Source: Aureimonas glaciei (lineage in GTDB: Bacteria > Pseudomonadota > Alphaproteobacteria > Rhizobiales > Rhizobiaceae). From it: a DNA stretch of 64,000 nt. The translations under genes were made by a program, and so were the position numbers. Below are positions 25,586-34,187 of the stretch, piece by piece (within the stretch, counting starts at the first letter, position 1; every line of letters begins with the position of its first letter). The stretch covers positions 1 through 64,000 of the forward strand of contig NZ_BMJJ01000009.1 of the NCBI RefSeq assembly GCF_014643375.1. Direction: 5' to 3'. A model generated the notes under the pieces. The model was not told the DNA's origin and made no database searches. It saw nothing but the letters and a program-made list of their open reading frames with translations.

Positions 25586-25912
25586 GTGCCTATTCGCATC
25601 GCCTATGCCTCACACGTCTGCCCGCACGTCGGTCGCCAGGAAATGGACGACGTCGTGACTTTTGCCGAGGAATTCAATCGTCGTAACGGCATTACCGGCG
25701 TTCTCGCGTTCGACGGATTTCAGGTCGTCCAGATCCTCGAAGGTCCGCGTGATGTCGTCGAGGCGCTATACGATCGGATCCTGAAAGATGATCGGCACGA
25801 AGGTATCGTCACGCTGCAGAACCATGAGATCGAGGTGGCCAGATTTCCCGACTGGAGCATGATCCAGCGCCCCATCGCCGACGTCCTTATGCTGGTCGAG
25901 GACCTGAAGTAG
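25586..25912 (+). CDS. BLUF-domain blue-light sensor, copy 2
   Basis: 108 residues, closely similar to copy 1 (18206), with the same flavin-site tyrosine (RIAYAS), [29 protein letters not shown] and FPDWSM. A GTG start follows AAGGAACG, and the 50 bases before it are also conserved. The downstream neighbour is the MTxHPHL gene in both copies, so the block was duplicated together. Confidence 0.85.
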   Translation: MPIRIAYASHVCPHVGRQEMDDVVTFAEEFNRRNGITGVLAFDGFQVVQILEGPRDVVEALYDRILKDDRHEGIVTLQNHEIEVARFPDWSMIQRPIADVLMLVEDLK

Positions 25913-25954
25913 GAGCGGGTCAGCCGCCGAGCATCCTGCCCTTCATCGGCGCGA

Positions 25955-26302
25955 TCATATCTGCGTGGTTACTTCACCCTCTGTAGCCCCCTGGCCATCC
26001 AGGTGCCGCGAGTCTTCGCCTGGAGCAGGCACCGCGTCCTCGGCAGCGTCCCGAAGACGGGCGGCGATCTCGGTCTCGATGCGCAGGCTCGCCGCCGCGA
26101 CGAGCAGCACTTCGGTGTGTAGTAGGACTTTCCAGAGTGTAAGCGCGACAGGGGTGACGAGCGAAGCCCGGAACCGTTCCAGGTGCTGGCACCAACGTCG
26201 GCATTCCTCGAGCATCTCCGCAAGTTCGTCGTCGCGCACGTCCCTCAACGAATCCGCGTCAATGAAGTCGACGGCGGGAGGAAGGTGCGGATGCAGCGTC
26301 AT
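25955..26302 (-). CDS. MTxHPHL-family small protein, intact copy
   Basis: 115 residues: an acidic N-terminus (HPHLPPAVDFIDADSLRDVRDDELAEMLEECRRWCQHLERFRASLV) and a moderately hydrophobic helix (TPVALTLWKVLLHTEVLLVAAASLRIETEIAARL). Four copies occur in this window, two of them broken. Probably a helical protein that may associate with membranes; function unknown. GGAAT-N18-TT lies upstream (26340-26364), a weak EcfG-like promoter. Confidence 0.75.
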   Translation of the reverse strand: MTLHPHLPPAVDFIDADSLRDVRDDELAEMLEECRRWCQHLERFRASLVTPVALTLWKVLLHTEVLLVAAASLRIETEIAARLRDAAEDAVPAPGEDSRHLDGQGATEGEVTTQI

Positions 26303-26446
26303 CGAGAGGGCTTTCGGCTATGCCGACCCACAATGGCGCACTGAGCTTAACATTCCGTCTCCGCTGCGACGCTCGTCGCCCATTCTGCGACAGTTCACGC
26401 CGCCGCGACGAGTGTCCTCGGCTGAACTTCGGCGACGAACATGCCC

Positions 26447-26614
26447 CTATTCGCCGATCGACGGGTCCACCGGGAGTTCCAGCACCTCCGAAATGGTCCG
26501 GATCTCCCGGTCGCTCGGCGTCGAATCGCCCGCATCTTTCGGGATCCACGTCGCCAGTGCGAGCAGCTCGATGTCGTGTGTGACGTCTTCGGGGGTCTTG
26601 TGAGCGTCGCTCAT
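26447..26614 (-). CDS. Small acidic protein, 55 aa
   Basis: MSDAHKTPEDVTHDIELLALATWIPKDAGDSTPSDREIRT... ending PSIGE. The ribosome binding site is CTGGAGG. Soluble, no recognised domain. Confidence 0.6.
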   Translation of the reverse strand: MSDAHKTPEDVTHDIELLALATWIPKDAGDSTPSDREIRTISEVLELPVDPSIGE

Positions 26615-26728
26615 TTCGTCGTCCTCCAGATCGATTGGTTTGGATGACGAATCCGTTTAGCTGGCGATTGTTCCTGGACGAATGGTCGCATCGCGCCAAG
26701 CTCGAGGAACTCGCGAGCGGATCGGCGT

Positions 26729-26962
26729 TCAGGCCTTGCGCGCCCGTTTCTTCTTCGGCGGCGCGTTCCGCAGAGCCTCGGCATCAACGGCGGCCTGAAC
26801 GGCGTCACGCTCTTCCCGGGCAGCCCGTAGGCGCGCCGTCTTCGCTGCCGTCGCCTCTGCCTGGCTCGCGACGATAGCGGCGCTGGTGCCTTTCGCGGTG
26901 CGCTCAGCGACCGTGGCGGGGCTGTAGCGTGTCGGCTCCCCCGAGTTCTCGTCGTCCGTCAT
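26729..26962 (-). CDS. Small Ala/Lys-rich protein, 77 aa
   Basis: MTDDENSGEPTRYSPATVAERTAKG... then a long alanine/arginine helix and a basic tail PPKKKRARKA, which suggests nucleic-acid binding. The ATG overlaps the stop of the gene at 26959 (ATGA). Unknown function; probably at the left side of the integrative element. Confidence 0.6.
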   Translation of the reverse strand: MTDDENSGEPTRYSPATVAERTAKGTSAAIVASQAEATAAKTARLRAAREERDAVQAAVDAEALRNAPPKKKRARKA

Positions 26963-27168
26963 CGTGTCGATCCTGTAGTGGCGGATCTCGGGGATTCCCC
27001 CCGCAGATGCGACGTGTGCCCACCCGGCTGCAGCTGATCGATGATGTCTTGCCAAGCTTCAGCTGCGTCGAGGTGGCGTCGCCTCGCGTTCTCGAGCGAG
27101 CATGCCGCCGCGGCGAGCAGGCATTCTTCCCGCCTGTCGGCATAATGGCTCAAGGGAAGCTTCTGCAT
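26959..27168 (-). CDS. Hypothetical protein, 69 aa
   Basis: MQKLPLSHYADRREECLLAAAACSLENARRRHLDAAEAWQDIIDQL..., an all-helical protein with a DNA-free, tetratricopeptide-like look. First gene of a two-gene operon, divergent from the 27.4-kb cassette. Confidence 0.6.
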   Translation of the reverse strand: MQKLPLSHYADRREECLLAAAACSLENARRRHLDAAEAWQDIIDQLQPGGHTSHLRGESPRSATTGSTR

Positions 27169-27291
27169 CGGACCGTCCTCCTGAATCCGATCTAGGGCGT
27201 CCTGACCGCATGTCGATCAGGCTGCGTCCGGTAGTCCCCGAAGCGGCTGCATTCCCGCCGCGTCCGCTGCACCCCAGAGCAAATATATTTA

Positions 27292-27319
27292 TTGCCAATA
27301 CATTTCTGATATGTATATT
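27292..27319 (+). promoter_or_regulatory. Candidate sigma-70 promoter of the rightward cassette
   Basis: TTGCCA (27292-27297), 16 bases, TATATT (27314-27319), in a clearly AT-rich island within GC-rich sequence. It precedes the first cassette gene by about 50 bases and lies in a divergent intergenic region. Confidence 0.55.
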
Positions 27320-27370
27320 CAGGTCGTCGGGACCGCAATCTTGCGCTCCCAGCAGACCAGGATGCCACCC

Positions 27371-27700
27371 ATGACCCGCTTCATCGTCGTCCAGACCTCT
27401 CGCGTCGCCCTCTTCGGCGCCTTCACCTGCTCCAGCGCCGCCAACATCGAAGCCGCCGCCATCGGCTCGCTCGACAATTCCGTCATCGAAGAGGGTGGCG
27501 CGCTCGAACTCGAAACCAGCGTCGGCAAGTCCGACATCGGCGACGCGCTCGTTGTCTACGAAGTCCCCGCTCACTTCCCGGAATACGACGAGACCGAAAT
27601 CTGCGGCGACGACACCGGCAACGGCGGCATCTTCTCCGATTTCAAGGATTTTCGGCTCGTCGGCGTGCTCTCCGCCGCCGAGGACGCCGTCGCGGCCTGA
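27371..27700 (+). CDS. Hypothetical cassette protein 1, 109 aa
   Basis: MTRFIVVQTSRVALFGAFTCSSAANIEAAAIGSLDNSVIEEGG..., an acidic, strand-rich protein with no known domain. First gene after the AT-rich promoter. Its stop codon lies in hairpin repeat 1. Confidence 0.55.
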   Translation: MTRFIVVQTSRVALFGAFTCSSAANIEAAAIGSLDNSVIEEGGALELETSVGKSDIGDALVVYEVPAHFPEYDETEICGDDTGNGGIFSDFKDFRLVGVLSAAEDAVAA

Positions 27701-27750
27701 CGCCCTGCGGTTTCCCCTGCTCTTCACGGGCAGGGTTTTCCGGAGCGCAT
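27695..27750 (+). repeat. Intergenic hairpin repeat, copy 1
   Basis: A 56-base element from the last codons of cassette gene 1 (GCCTGACGCCCTGCGGTTTC) through a stem CCCTGC / GCAGGG to TTTTCCGGAGCGCAT. Copy 2 (28003-28056) is nearly identical except in the hairpin loop, where stems are preserved. Confidence 0.75.
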
Positions 27751-27801
27751 CTGCTGCCATCTTTCCCCGCCGCGGGCCCACCCGAAACAAGGATTCTCGA
27801 G

Positions 27802-28008
27802 ATGACCTACCGCATCGACAAGCTGCTCATCGGCTCTGGCCCGAACCCCGAGCACCGCCATGTCTGCGTCGCGTCCTGGCACGACACCGAGGCCGAGGCG
27901 GTCGCGGCCTACAATGCCCTGGAGCACGCGGAGCTGTACGCACGTGTCGGCGACGGGGACTACGCGGAAGGCGCCTACCGCTTCAGCTACGAAATCGAAG
28001 AGGCCTGA
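27802..28008 (+). CDS. Hypothetical cassette protein 2, 68 aa
   Basis: MTYRIDKLLIGSGPNPEHRHVCVASWHDTEAEAVAAYNALEHAELYARVGDGDY..., a small alpha/beta protein with a ribosome binding site AAGGA. Unknown. Its stop is followed by hairpin repeat 2. Confidence 0.6.
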   Translation: MTYRIDKLLIGSGPNPEHRHVCVASWHDTEAEAVAAYNALEHAELYARVGDGDYAEGAYRFSYEIEEA

Positions 28009-28056
28009 CGCACTGCGGTTTCCCCTGCCTCGTCGGCAGGGGTTTCCGGAGCGCAT
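28003..28056 (+). repeat. Intergenic hairpin repeat, copy 2
   Basis: A 54-base element with stem CCCCTGC / GCAGGGG, flanked by CTGCGGTTT and TTTCCGGAGCGCAT exactly as in copy 1. It also begins in the GCC TGA that ends the preceding gene. Confidence 0.75.
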
Positions 28057-28082
28057 CGACGCCGGAACGGAGACGACCCCTT

Positions 28083-28415
28083 ATGATCGACAGACCCCAC
28101 CACCCAGCAGCCGACATCCAGCAGATGCTGGGCATGACCCAGCTCGAACTCGTCGACTACCTCACCGCTCGCGGCGTCAAGACTTCGCTCGGCGCGGTCC
28201 GGAGCTGGTCCCGCGGTTTCTACACCCCGCCCGAAGCCGTCTACGAAGAGCTTTGGTCGCTGTGGATCGCCGTCGAAGAGAACAATCGACTTCCGCCGGA
28301 GACGCCGGAAAGCGTTCGCGAAAGGCAGCGGTCGATCGAGGGAATGAGGATCTGGTACGCGGCGAGGCATCCCGAGCTGGACGAGATCCCCGACGATGCC
28401 GGCGAGGAGATCTAA
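28083..28415 (+). CDS. Helix-turn-helix cassette protein 3
   Basis: 110 residues. MLGMTQLELVDYLTARGVKTSLGAVRSWSRGFYTPPEAVYEELWSLW has the shape of an XRE-type DNA-binding domain with an unusually spaced recognition helix (LGAVRSWSRG). The C-terminal half is acidic. Possible regulator of the cassette. Confidence 0.6.
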   Translation: MIDRPHHPAADIQQMLGMTQLELVDYLTARGVKTSLGAVRSWSRGFYTPPEAVYEELWSLWIAVEENNRLPPETPESVRERQRSIEGMRIWYAARHPELDEIPDDAGEEI

Positions 28416-28417
28416 CG

Positions 28418-28912
28418 ATGACACACATCCGCGTCACACGGACACCGAATGGTCGGACACTCATCGTCGGCTTCCACTACGACTCCCGTGCCGTCGATGC
28501 CATACGCGGGATCCCCGGCGCCCGCTGGTACAACAACGCCTGGCGCGTCTCCGCCCTCCACGCGGAGGCCGTCGAGGCGTGGCGCGCCGAGCACGAAGCA
28601 CGGCTCGTCGAGACCGCGGCGAGGAATCTGGCCGTAAGACAGTCGGAGTCGGAGGCGCGACGGCTGGAGGACGAAGCGCGGCAAGTCGCGTCTGATGCCG
28701 TCTTGGACGTCAAGATCGCGCAGACGAAGGCCGACCGCATCCTGCGGACGCACGGCTTCGGCGCGGTCGGCACACGTGATGACATCGACCGCTACGTCGC
28801 CGAGCAGTTGAAGGACTTTCCTCTGGGTGGGTACGGAACGACGTTCGAGTTCGTCGATCTCGGCGACGGCATCATCCGCGCCACCGGCTCCCGCTATTCC
28901 CATTGCGACTGA
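28418..28912 (+). CDS. HARP-like domain cassette protein 4
   Basis: 164 residues. The N-terminal segment GFHYDSRAVDAIRGIPGARWYNNAWRV resembles the small domain (pattern F.YDP..V..I..IPG.RW....K.W) found at the N-terminus of SNF2-type annealing helicases and phage recombination proteins. A helical linker follows, then a short C-terminal domain. It might bind branched or single-stranded DNA; that is inference. Confidence 0.55.
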   Translation: MTHIRVTRTPNGRTLIVGFHYDSRAVDAIRGIPGARWYNNAWRVSALHAEAVEAWRAEHEARLVETAARNLAVRQSESEARRLEDEARQVASDAVLDVKIAQTKADRILRTHGFGAVGTRDDIDRYVAEQLKDFPLGGYGTTFEFVDLGDGIIRATGSRYSHCD

Positions 28913-28928
28913 ACCAATGGGATCCCAG

Positions 28929-29300
28929 ATGAGATACGATGGTATGACCGCCCTCACCCCCGCCGACTTCGACCGCATCTTCCACGACTTCACCACTCGC
29001 CCCAGGCACTCCCGCTCCCTCGACCGCGTCGCCGCCGACATCGCCGAGCTGACGGACTTCATCGCCGACCACGGTCGCGACCCCGTCTTCGCCTACGACG
29101 GCAAGATCGGCGAAAACGTCCTCGCCCTGCGGCTGCACGCCTACCTCTGCCGCCTTGCGGACCTCGACAATTTGCCCTCGCCGCCGAATCCGCTGGACAC
29201 GCCATTCCGCCGGCGTCGGCGGGTCAAGATGGCCGCGCCGAAGATGGTCGAGCAGTGGGAAGCGTCGCAGGAATTCTGGTCTGAAGGAGCATCCTTATGA
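28929..29300 (+). CDS. Hypothetical cassette protein 5, 123 aa
   Basis: MRYDGMTALTPADFDRIFHDFTTRPRHSRSLDRVAADIAELTDFIADHG..., helical and soluble, unknown. An ATG 12 bases earlier is also possible. The end overlaps the next gene (ATGA). Confidence 0.6.
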   Translation: MRYDGMTALTPADFDRIFHDFTTRPRHSRSLDRVAADIAELTDFIADHGRDPVFAYDGKIGENVLALRLHAYLCRLADLDNLPSPPNPLDTPFRRRRRVKMAAPKMVEQWEASQEFWSEGASL

Positions 29301-29509
29301 CCCGCGTTTTCCCTCGCCTGACTCGCGAGCAACTGTCGAGCGTGAAGCTGCAGTGTCGCGTTGTCGACCTGCAAGACGAGATCGTCCGTTTGGAAGCGGA
29401 GAACGCGTGGCTCCGCTCGCAGTCGTCGTCCGGATACGCCCGCGGCACGATCAAACAGCCGCCGAGGGACTCTTGGACGGTAAAGCCAGAGACGGAGGAC
29501 ATGCTGTGA
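29297..29509 (+). CDS. Short coiled-coil cassette protein 6
   Basis: 70 residues; LQCRVVDLQDEIVRLEAENAWL is a leucine-zipper-like coiled coil. Overlaps both neighbours by 4 bases. Confidence 0.6.
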   Translation: MTRVFPRLTREQLSSVKLQCRVVDLQDEIVRLEAENAWLRSQSSSGYARGTIKQPPRDSWTVKPETEDML

Positions 29510-29898
29510 TCCGCCTCGTCGTCAGCAACCCTGACCTCGTCCCGCCGCCGCCGATCTCGTCCGACACGCTCCGCAAGATGGCCCGGCTCCGGATCGAAAA
29601 CGCCTACGTCCGCAAGCACATGTTCGACCGCACGATCGCGATCGAACCCGACAACTACGCGAACCTCACGATCTATCCGGAGAGTTCGACCAGCGGCCTC
29701 TGGATGATGTCGCAGTCGATCACCATCGACGGCTATCGCGATGCCGCTGACCACGCCAACGTCTACTCGAGCAAGCTGGCGGCGTTCGATCACGGCGTCG
29801 CTCGGATCCGCCGCGCATGTGCCGCCGCCGCACCCGAACATGCCGAAATCGCCGCCGAGATCCGGAAATGGGCCGAGACCCTGGAGATGCCGCTATGA
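29506..29898 (+). CDS. Hypothetical cassette protein 7, 130 aa
   Basis: GTG start in GTGA overlap. Contains LRKMARLRIENAYVRKHMFDRTIAIEPDNYANLTIYPES and a helical C-terminus. No known domain. Confidence 0.6.
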   Translation: MIRLVVSNPDLVPPPPISSDTLRKMARLRIENAYVRKHMFDRTIAIEPDNYANLTIYPESSTSGLWMMSQSITIDGYRDAADHANVYSSKLAAFDHGVARIRRACAAAAPEHAEIAAEIRKWAETLEMPL

Positions 29899-31334
29899 GC
29901 CAATAAGCATCGAAGACGCAGCAGAGCACGACCGCTAGATCTGATCCCTGGCCATACGACGGCCCGATCGAGCGCTCCGACGGCACCCGTCCCTACAACG
30001 GGCATCTGTGGCCCAGCGACAAGTGGGTGGCCTACAACAGCGAGGATCGCAGGCATCGCAACGTGAATTACGACTACCGGATCGAGTTCGTCCATCTCGC
30101 AGACGGCAGATACAGCACCAGTGGAGCCCTTTACGACATCGAGGGGATGTTCCCGAATTCCAGCCGCAAGTGCTTGTTCGCGACCCGCGAAGAAGCCATC
30201 CGCGCCTCGGCCGGACGTGTCATGCGACACTTGCGGTATGCGCGGAAACAGACGGGCTGGCCCCACCGCATCTCGTCCGAGCAGGCCGAAGGCGTCCTCG
30301 CCTGGATCCGCCAGACGGTCGCACGCGAAGCCCCTCGGGTCCGCGCTGTTCCACCAGCCGTCGAGGAGCCCGTCGTGGTCGACATCCACGCCAAGATCTC
30401 GATCATGGAAGACCGCATCCTCCGGTGCCGGAAGGCTGTCGCCCGCGAGGAGAAGAAGGCGACGCCGGACGGGGGCTTCTGCGAACGCGGCAGGGCGGCG
30501 ATCGCCGAGCTGTCTAAAGTCCTCGATATGAGGAAGGCATCGGCCGGGATCGTCGACGTCGTCCAGAAGAAAGCGCCTCGCAAGAAGAAGCCCTCGATCG
30601 GCTCCCTTCTCGCCGCCGCCGGTCTCGCTCTCGTCGACCGCTACACTGGCGATCACTACCTGGTCGAATGGGACGGCGAGATTCCGAACCCGTCGTCCGT
30701 CAACCGCAATCCGATGTCGTACGTTCCCGCCAGCGAGTGCGATGACGGCCGGGAACAGCTCTGGCTCGTCCACGAGTCCCTTGCCGAGCACCCCCAGGTC
30801 ACGCTTGCCGAGGCAGCGCTCGGAAAGCGGCTCGAGGTGTGGACGCGGGGTTCGCTGGGCCGGCACCGGGCCACGAAGGCGAGCTGGCGCCACGCGATGG
30901 ATCTCGCGGACGACGACCACTTCCAGGATCTGATCGACACGGCGCACCTGACGACACCGGCCGACATCGACAGCGCGGTCACGCTCCATCTGGACGGCTG
31001 GGATCATCGGAAGGGTCGCAAGCCGGCACTGTCGATCAAGAATGCGCGGCGGATCCTCGACGAGATCGGCGCCGGCTGCGAGATCCATTCTCGCTCGCGG
31101 GAGCTGATCTACGGAGATGGCCTGCAGGTCAGCCCGGGCATCGAATATTATCCCCGCAACAGGATCGGCGTCGCATGGATGGTCATCCACGGGCTCGAGG
31201 ACGGGCTTCTTATCCGAGAGAGGGATGGCTTCATCGTGCTGTCTGCGGCTCTGGCGGAGGCAAGGGCGCCGATGTGGGACAGCAAGGGTAGGAAACCCGC
31301 TGAGATTCCAGTCCAGCCGGAGTCCTCACCATGA
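29895..31334 (+). pseudogene. Large cassette protein 8 with a stop at codon 4
   Basis: The natural start (ATG 29895, in an ATGA overlap with gene 7) reads M-S-Q-stop. After that TAA the same frame is open for 475 codons, beginning ASKTQQSTTARSDPWPYDGPIERSDG. No ATG, GTG or TTG occurs before GTG 30027, which lacks a ribosome binding site. Either the gene is silenced by a nonsense codon, or a 435-residue product starts at 30027. The central region has a basic KKAPRKKKPS linker; no domain recognised. Confidence 0.55.
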
Positions 31335-31510
31335 CCCCGACCGAACTCGACCTGCAGCGCCGCCTCGACCGCGCCTACCTCGCTCTCTCCGCCGGCACCC
31401 GCGCATTCGCGTTCGGCACCGGCGCCGAGATGCAGGCATGGATCGCGACGTACGGAGACGTGCTCGACGATGCGGTCCGGCGGAAATCGGAAAGTAGAGC
31501 GGCGTCGTGA
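31331..31510 (+). CDS. Small cassette protein 9, 59 aa
   Basis: MTPTELDLQRRLDRAYLALSAGTRAFAFGTGAEMQAWIATYGDVLDDAVRRK..., helical. It overlaps gene 8 (ATGA) and the methylase start (GTGA). Confidence 0.6.
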   Translation: MTPTELDLQRRLDRAYLALSAGTRAFAFGTGAEMQAWIATYGDVLDDAVRRKSESRAAS

Positions 31511-32350
31511 CCCGTCTCGCCCCCCTCCACCGGCCGGCGGTCCGCTACTTCGGGGGCAAATGGCACCTGGCTCCGTGGATCGTCTCGGCGTTCCCCGCTC
31601 ATCATACCTACGTCGAGGCCTTCGGTGGCGGCGCCAGCGTCCTGCTCCGGAAACCTCGTTCCGCTGTTGAGGTTCTCAACGATCTCGACAGCAACGTCGT
31701 CTCTCTTTACCGCGTCCTCGCCGATCCCGCCCTCTCGAAAGAGCTGGGTTTCCAGGCATGGCTGACGCCATACAGGAAGTCGGTCTTCAAGGATCTCAAA
31801 CGGTTTCCCGACCCGCAAGACGACCTCGGCCGTGCTCTGCGCCTTGTCGTCCGCGGTGCGATGTCGATGTCGTCTTCGACAAGGTCCGGATACCGCGTTT
31901 CTCGATCGAGGGAACAACGCGTCAAGACACCGGCAGAGGACTGGTACAGCTATCGCCACTCGGTCCCCGGCTTCCATGCGCGCATGCGGGCAGTGACGAT
32001 CACTAGCGAACCGGCTGTCGAAGTCATGCTACGACACGCTGCACTACGCAGATCCGCCGTATGTCCCGGCAACGCGGAAAGCGATCAGCCACGGCTACTC
32101 GCATGAGATGTCCGTTGCGGACCACATCCGGCTGCTCGAGGTCCTCAGGTCGCTCGTCGGGTACGTCGTCCTGTCCGGCTACGACTGCCCGCTCTACGAC
32201 GACGCGCTCAAGGGAAGGACGCGATTGGACCGGGTATCGATTGACAACGGCGGCAATCGTCGTGTCGAGAGCATCTGGCTGAACCCGGCGGCAACGGAGG
32301 CGAGCATGTCTCCCGATATCCGCCAGTATGAGCTTTTCGGCGCCACCTGA
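31507..32350 (+). pseudogene. DNA adenine methylase, frameshifted
   Basis: A D12-class (Dam-type) N6-adenine methyltransferase. Motif I is intact (VRYFGGKWHLAPWI, then VEAFGGGASVL). The frame is lost near 32028, just before the catalytic motif; the other frame carries YADPPYVPATRK (DPPY codons at 32051-32062), HGYSHEM and VVLSGYDCPLYD to the end. Neither frame alone contains both cofactor and catalytic motifs, so the enzyme is probably inactive. It is the last gene of the cassette. Confidence 0.8.
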
Positions 32351-32767
32351 TTAATCGAAAGAAGCCACCCGCTTCCCGTCCTTGATGCATGCGACGGATC
32401 TACTTTCGACACAGGGAGCCGACGGCGGCTGCGCAGTCTGCCCCGCCGCGATTTCCTCCGCAGACAGCGTCGAAGCGATGGCCGGCCGACACGGCTTCAG
32501 ACTGCTGCATTCGCCGGCTTGTGTCGTCCCTTCGAGATTCTGCGAGCCGCCGCTCCCGAGCATGATGATGGGCGATCCCCGCGATCCGCCGCCCGACCGG
32601 GAACTACTGCTCTTGGGCCGATAGGCTCGCGATTTGTAGGGCTTTGGGGAGTAAGTCGACGAATAAGACTTCGAGGGCTTGGATCCTCCGCCCCTGCGGC
32701 GTGCTTCCGCGTCCGGCACGGCCATCAGGAACACAAGGGTGGCCATCAGAGCGGTCTTAACGATCAT
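32351..32767 (-). CDS. Secreted Ser/Gly/Lys-rich protein
   Basis: 138 residues with a signal peptide (MIVKTALMATLVFLMAVPDAEA). It is followed by a low-complexity RRRGGG/SYSSTYSPKPYKS stretch, then a C-terminal half with cysteines (ECSSLKPCRP, APCVESRSVACIKDGKRV). Those could form disulfides in the periplasm. Unknown function. The upstream reading (to 32812) is rejected, since the signal begins at the internal ATG. Confidence 0.6.
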   Translation of the reverse strand: MIVKTALMATLVFLMAVPDAEARRRGGGSKPSKSYSSTYSPKPYKSRAYRPKSSSSRSGGGSRGSPIIMLGSGGSQNLEGTTQAGECSSLKPCRPAIASTLSAEEIAAGQTAQPPSAPCVESRSVACIKDGKRVASFD

Positions 32768-32851
32768 CGACAATCTCCCAGAGTCCCGGAAGTCTATCTG
32801 AGATAGCCTCACGACCCGTTCATGGACCCGAGACGATTTTAGCCATTCGTG

Positions 32852-33247
32852 CTACTCGTCCCCGAAAGCCTCATAAATGGCTTTCGGCGCCACCCCCTCG
32901 CACGCCTGCCACGACGACGACCACGACACCCGCCCCGGCGCGAGGTCGAACAGTCCGAACGGCCGCCCCCGCACCTGACCGACAGCGATCCCCGACACGA
33001 CGCCGGCCGGCCCCATCGCCGCCGATCCCAGCTCCGCAGTCGTCTTAAACGAACACACCGGCACCGCATCAAGCCTCGTCGGATCGCTCGCCGTCCACCG
33101 CACAGACCACCCCTTCCCCGCCGGCCGGATGTCCAGCTCGCAGACGAGCTGTCCGCACCCTGCACTGTAGTGGCCGGAATACCGGTCCTCTGCATGCGAC
33201 GGCAGGGAAATGCAGGCGAGCAGAAGCGTGGCGAGGGCGATGCGCAT
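32852..33247 (-). CDS. Secreted hypothetical protein, 131 aa
   Basis: A signal peptide (MRIALATLLLACISLPSHAED) then a strand-rich domain with four cysteines (GCGQLVCEL, PVCSFKT, QACEGV). Probably a periplasmic disulfide-bonded protein. Same strand as, and 31 bases after, the metallophosphoesterase. Confidence 0.6.
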   Translation of the reverse strand: MRIALATLLLACISLPSHAEDRYSGHYSAGCGQLVCELDIRPAGKGWSVRWTASDPTRLDAVPVCSFKTTAELGSAAMGPAGVVSGIAVGQVRGRPFGLFDLAPGRVSWSSSWQACEGVAPKAIYEAFGDE

Positions 33248-33278
33248 GGCGGTTCTCCAGTTTGGCAGGCGGGTGCGG

Positions 33279-34187
33279 CTAGGCTTCGGCGTCCGGTGAC
33301 TGCCCGAACGGCCACTGAAACGACGACGGTCTGTCGATGGCGACGTCGATGTCGGCGCCCGTGACGAGCGGACGCGTGTCGTCCGTGTCGATGATCAGGC
33401 GCGGGTCGAAATTTTTGACTTCGATCTCGGCACGCTGGCGACCCTTCTCGGCCAAACGATAGCCACGCGGATTACAAAGGATTCGCGTGTCGCCGACGGC
33501 GTAGTCCTGACGCTGGTGAATGTGGCCGTGGATCCAGAAATCCGGCGCGTGACGGCGGATCAGTGGCTCCAGATCGCTCGCGTAGCTGGCGTCGAGCGGC
33601 TCTGTCGCACGGCCACCGAGAAGCGATCGGCCGCTCGGCGCGTGATGCGTGATGACGACCGTTGGGCCGTCGAACGGCGTCGCCAGGAGGCTGTCGATGG
33701 TGTCGCGATGGCGGCGGTGCTCCTCGGCGAGCATCCATGGCAGCAGGCGGCGGCGGTAAGAGTCGGTGCGGATCATCTTCAGATCGTTCATGAAGCGCAG
33801 CGCCGTCGCATGGGCGGTGTAGGCGTCCGTGTAGATTTCGTAGTCCGTCCACAGCGTCGCGCCGATGAAGCGAGTGCCGGCGAGAATCAGCTCGTCGCCG
33901 TCAAGCAAATGGATGCCCTCCGGAAACGACAGACGATCGCGGAAACGACCAATCTCGGCGTCGAGCGACGATCGCCAGAAATCGTGGTTGCCGGCGACGA
34001 GAATGATCGGCAAGCCCGTGCGGAGATGTTGGCGGATCAGCCAGTGGGAGCCCATCCGTGAGAGGCGGCCGGCGATGTCGCCAGCGATGACGATCGCATC
34101 GGCGGCGAGATCCTCGGGGATCTCATACGTGCCGGAGGAGCCGCGGCTATAGTCGTCGTGAATGTCTGAAAGGATGTGAATGCGCAT
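33279..34187 (-). CDS. Calcineurin-like metallophosphoesterase
   Basis: 302 residues with the full set of dimetal ligands: SDIHDD (DxH), IVIAGDIAG (GD), LVAGNHDFW (GNHD/E), VVITHHAPS and GHIHQ. The substrate is unknown; nucleotide or nucleic-acid phosphoester hydrolysis is usual. A start at MRIHILSD is clear. Its place in the same operon as an AAA-protease is unusual. Confidence 0.85.
   Translation of the reverse strand: MRIHILSDIHDDYSRGSSGTYEIPEDLAADAIVIAGDIAGRLSRMGSHWLIRQHLRTGLPIILVAGNHDFWRSSLDAEIGRFRDRLSFPEGIHLLDGDELILAGTRFIGATLWTDYEIYTDAYTAHATALRFMNDLKMIRTDSYRRRLLPWMLAEEHRRHRDTIDSLLATPFDGPTVVITHHAPSGRSLLGGRATEPLDASYASDLEPLIRRHAPDFWIHGHIHQRQDYAVGDTRILCNPRGYRLAEKGRQRAEIEVKNFDPRLIIDTDDTRPLVTGADIDVAIDRPSSFQWPFGQSPDAEA

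Noticed and set aside
27695-28056. CRISPR array
   Set aside because: Only two copies, separated by a gene, with variable hairpin loops; no spacer pattern.
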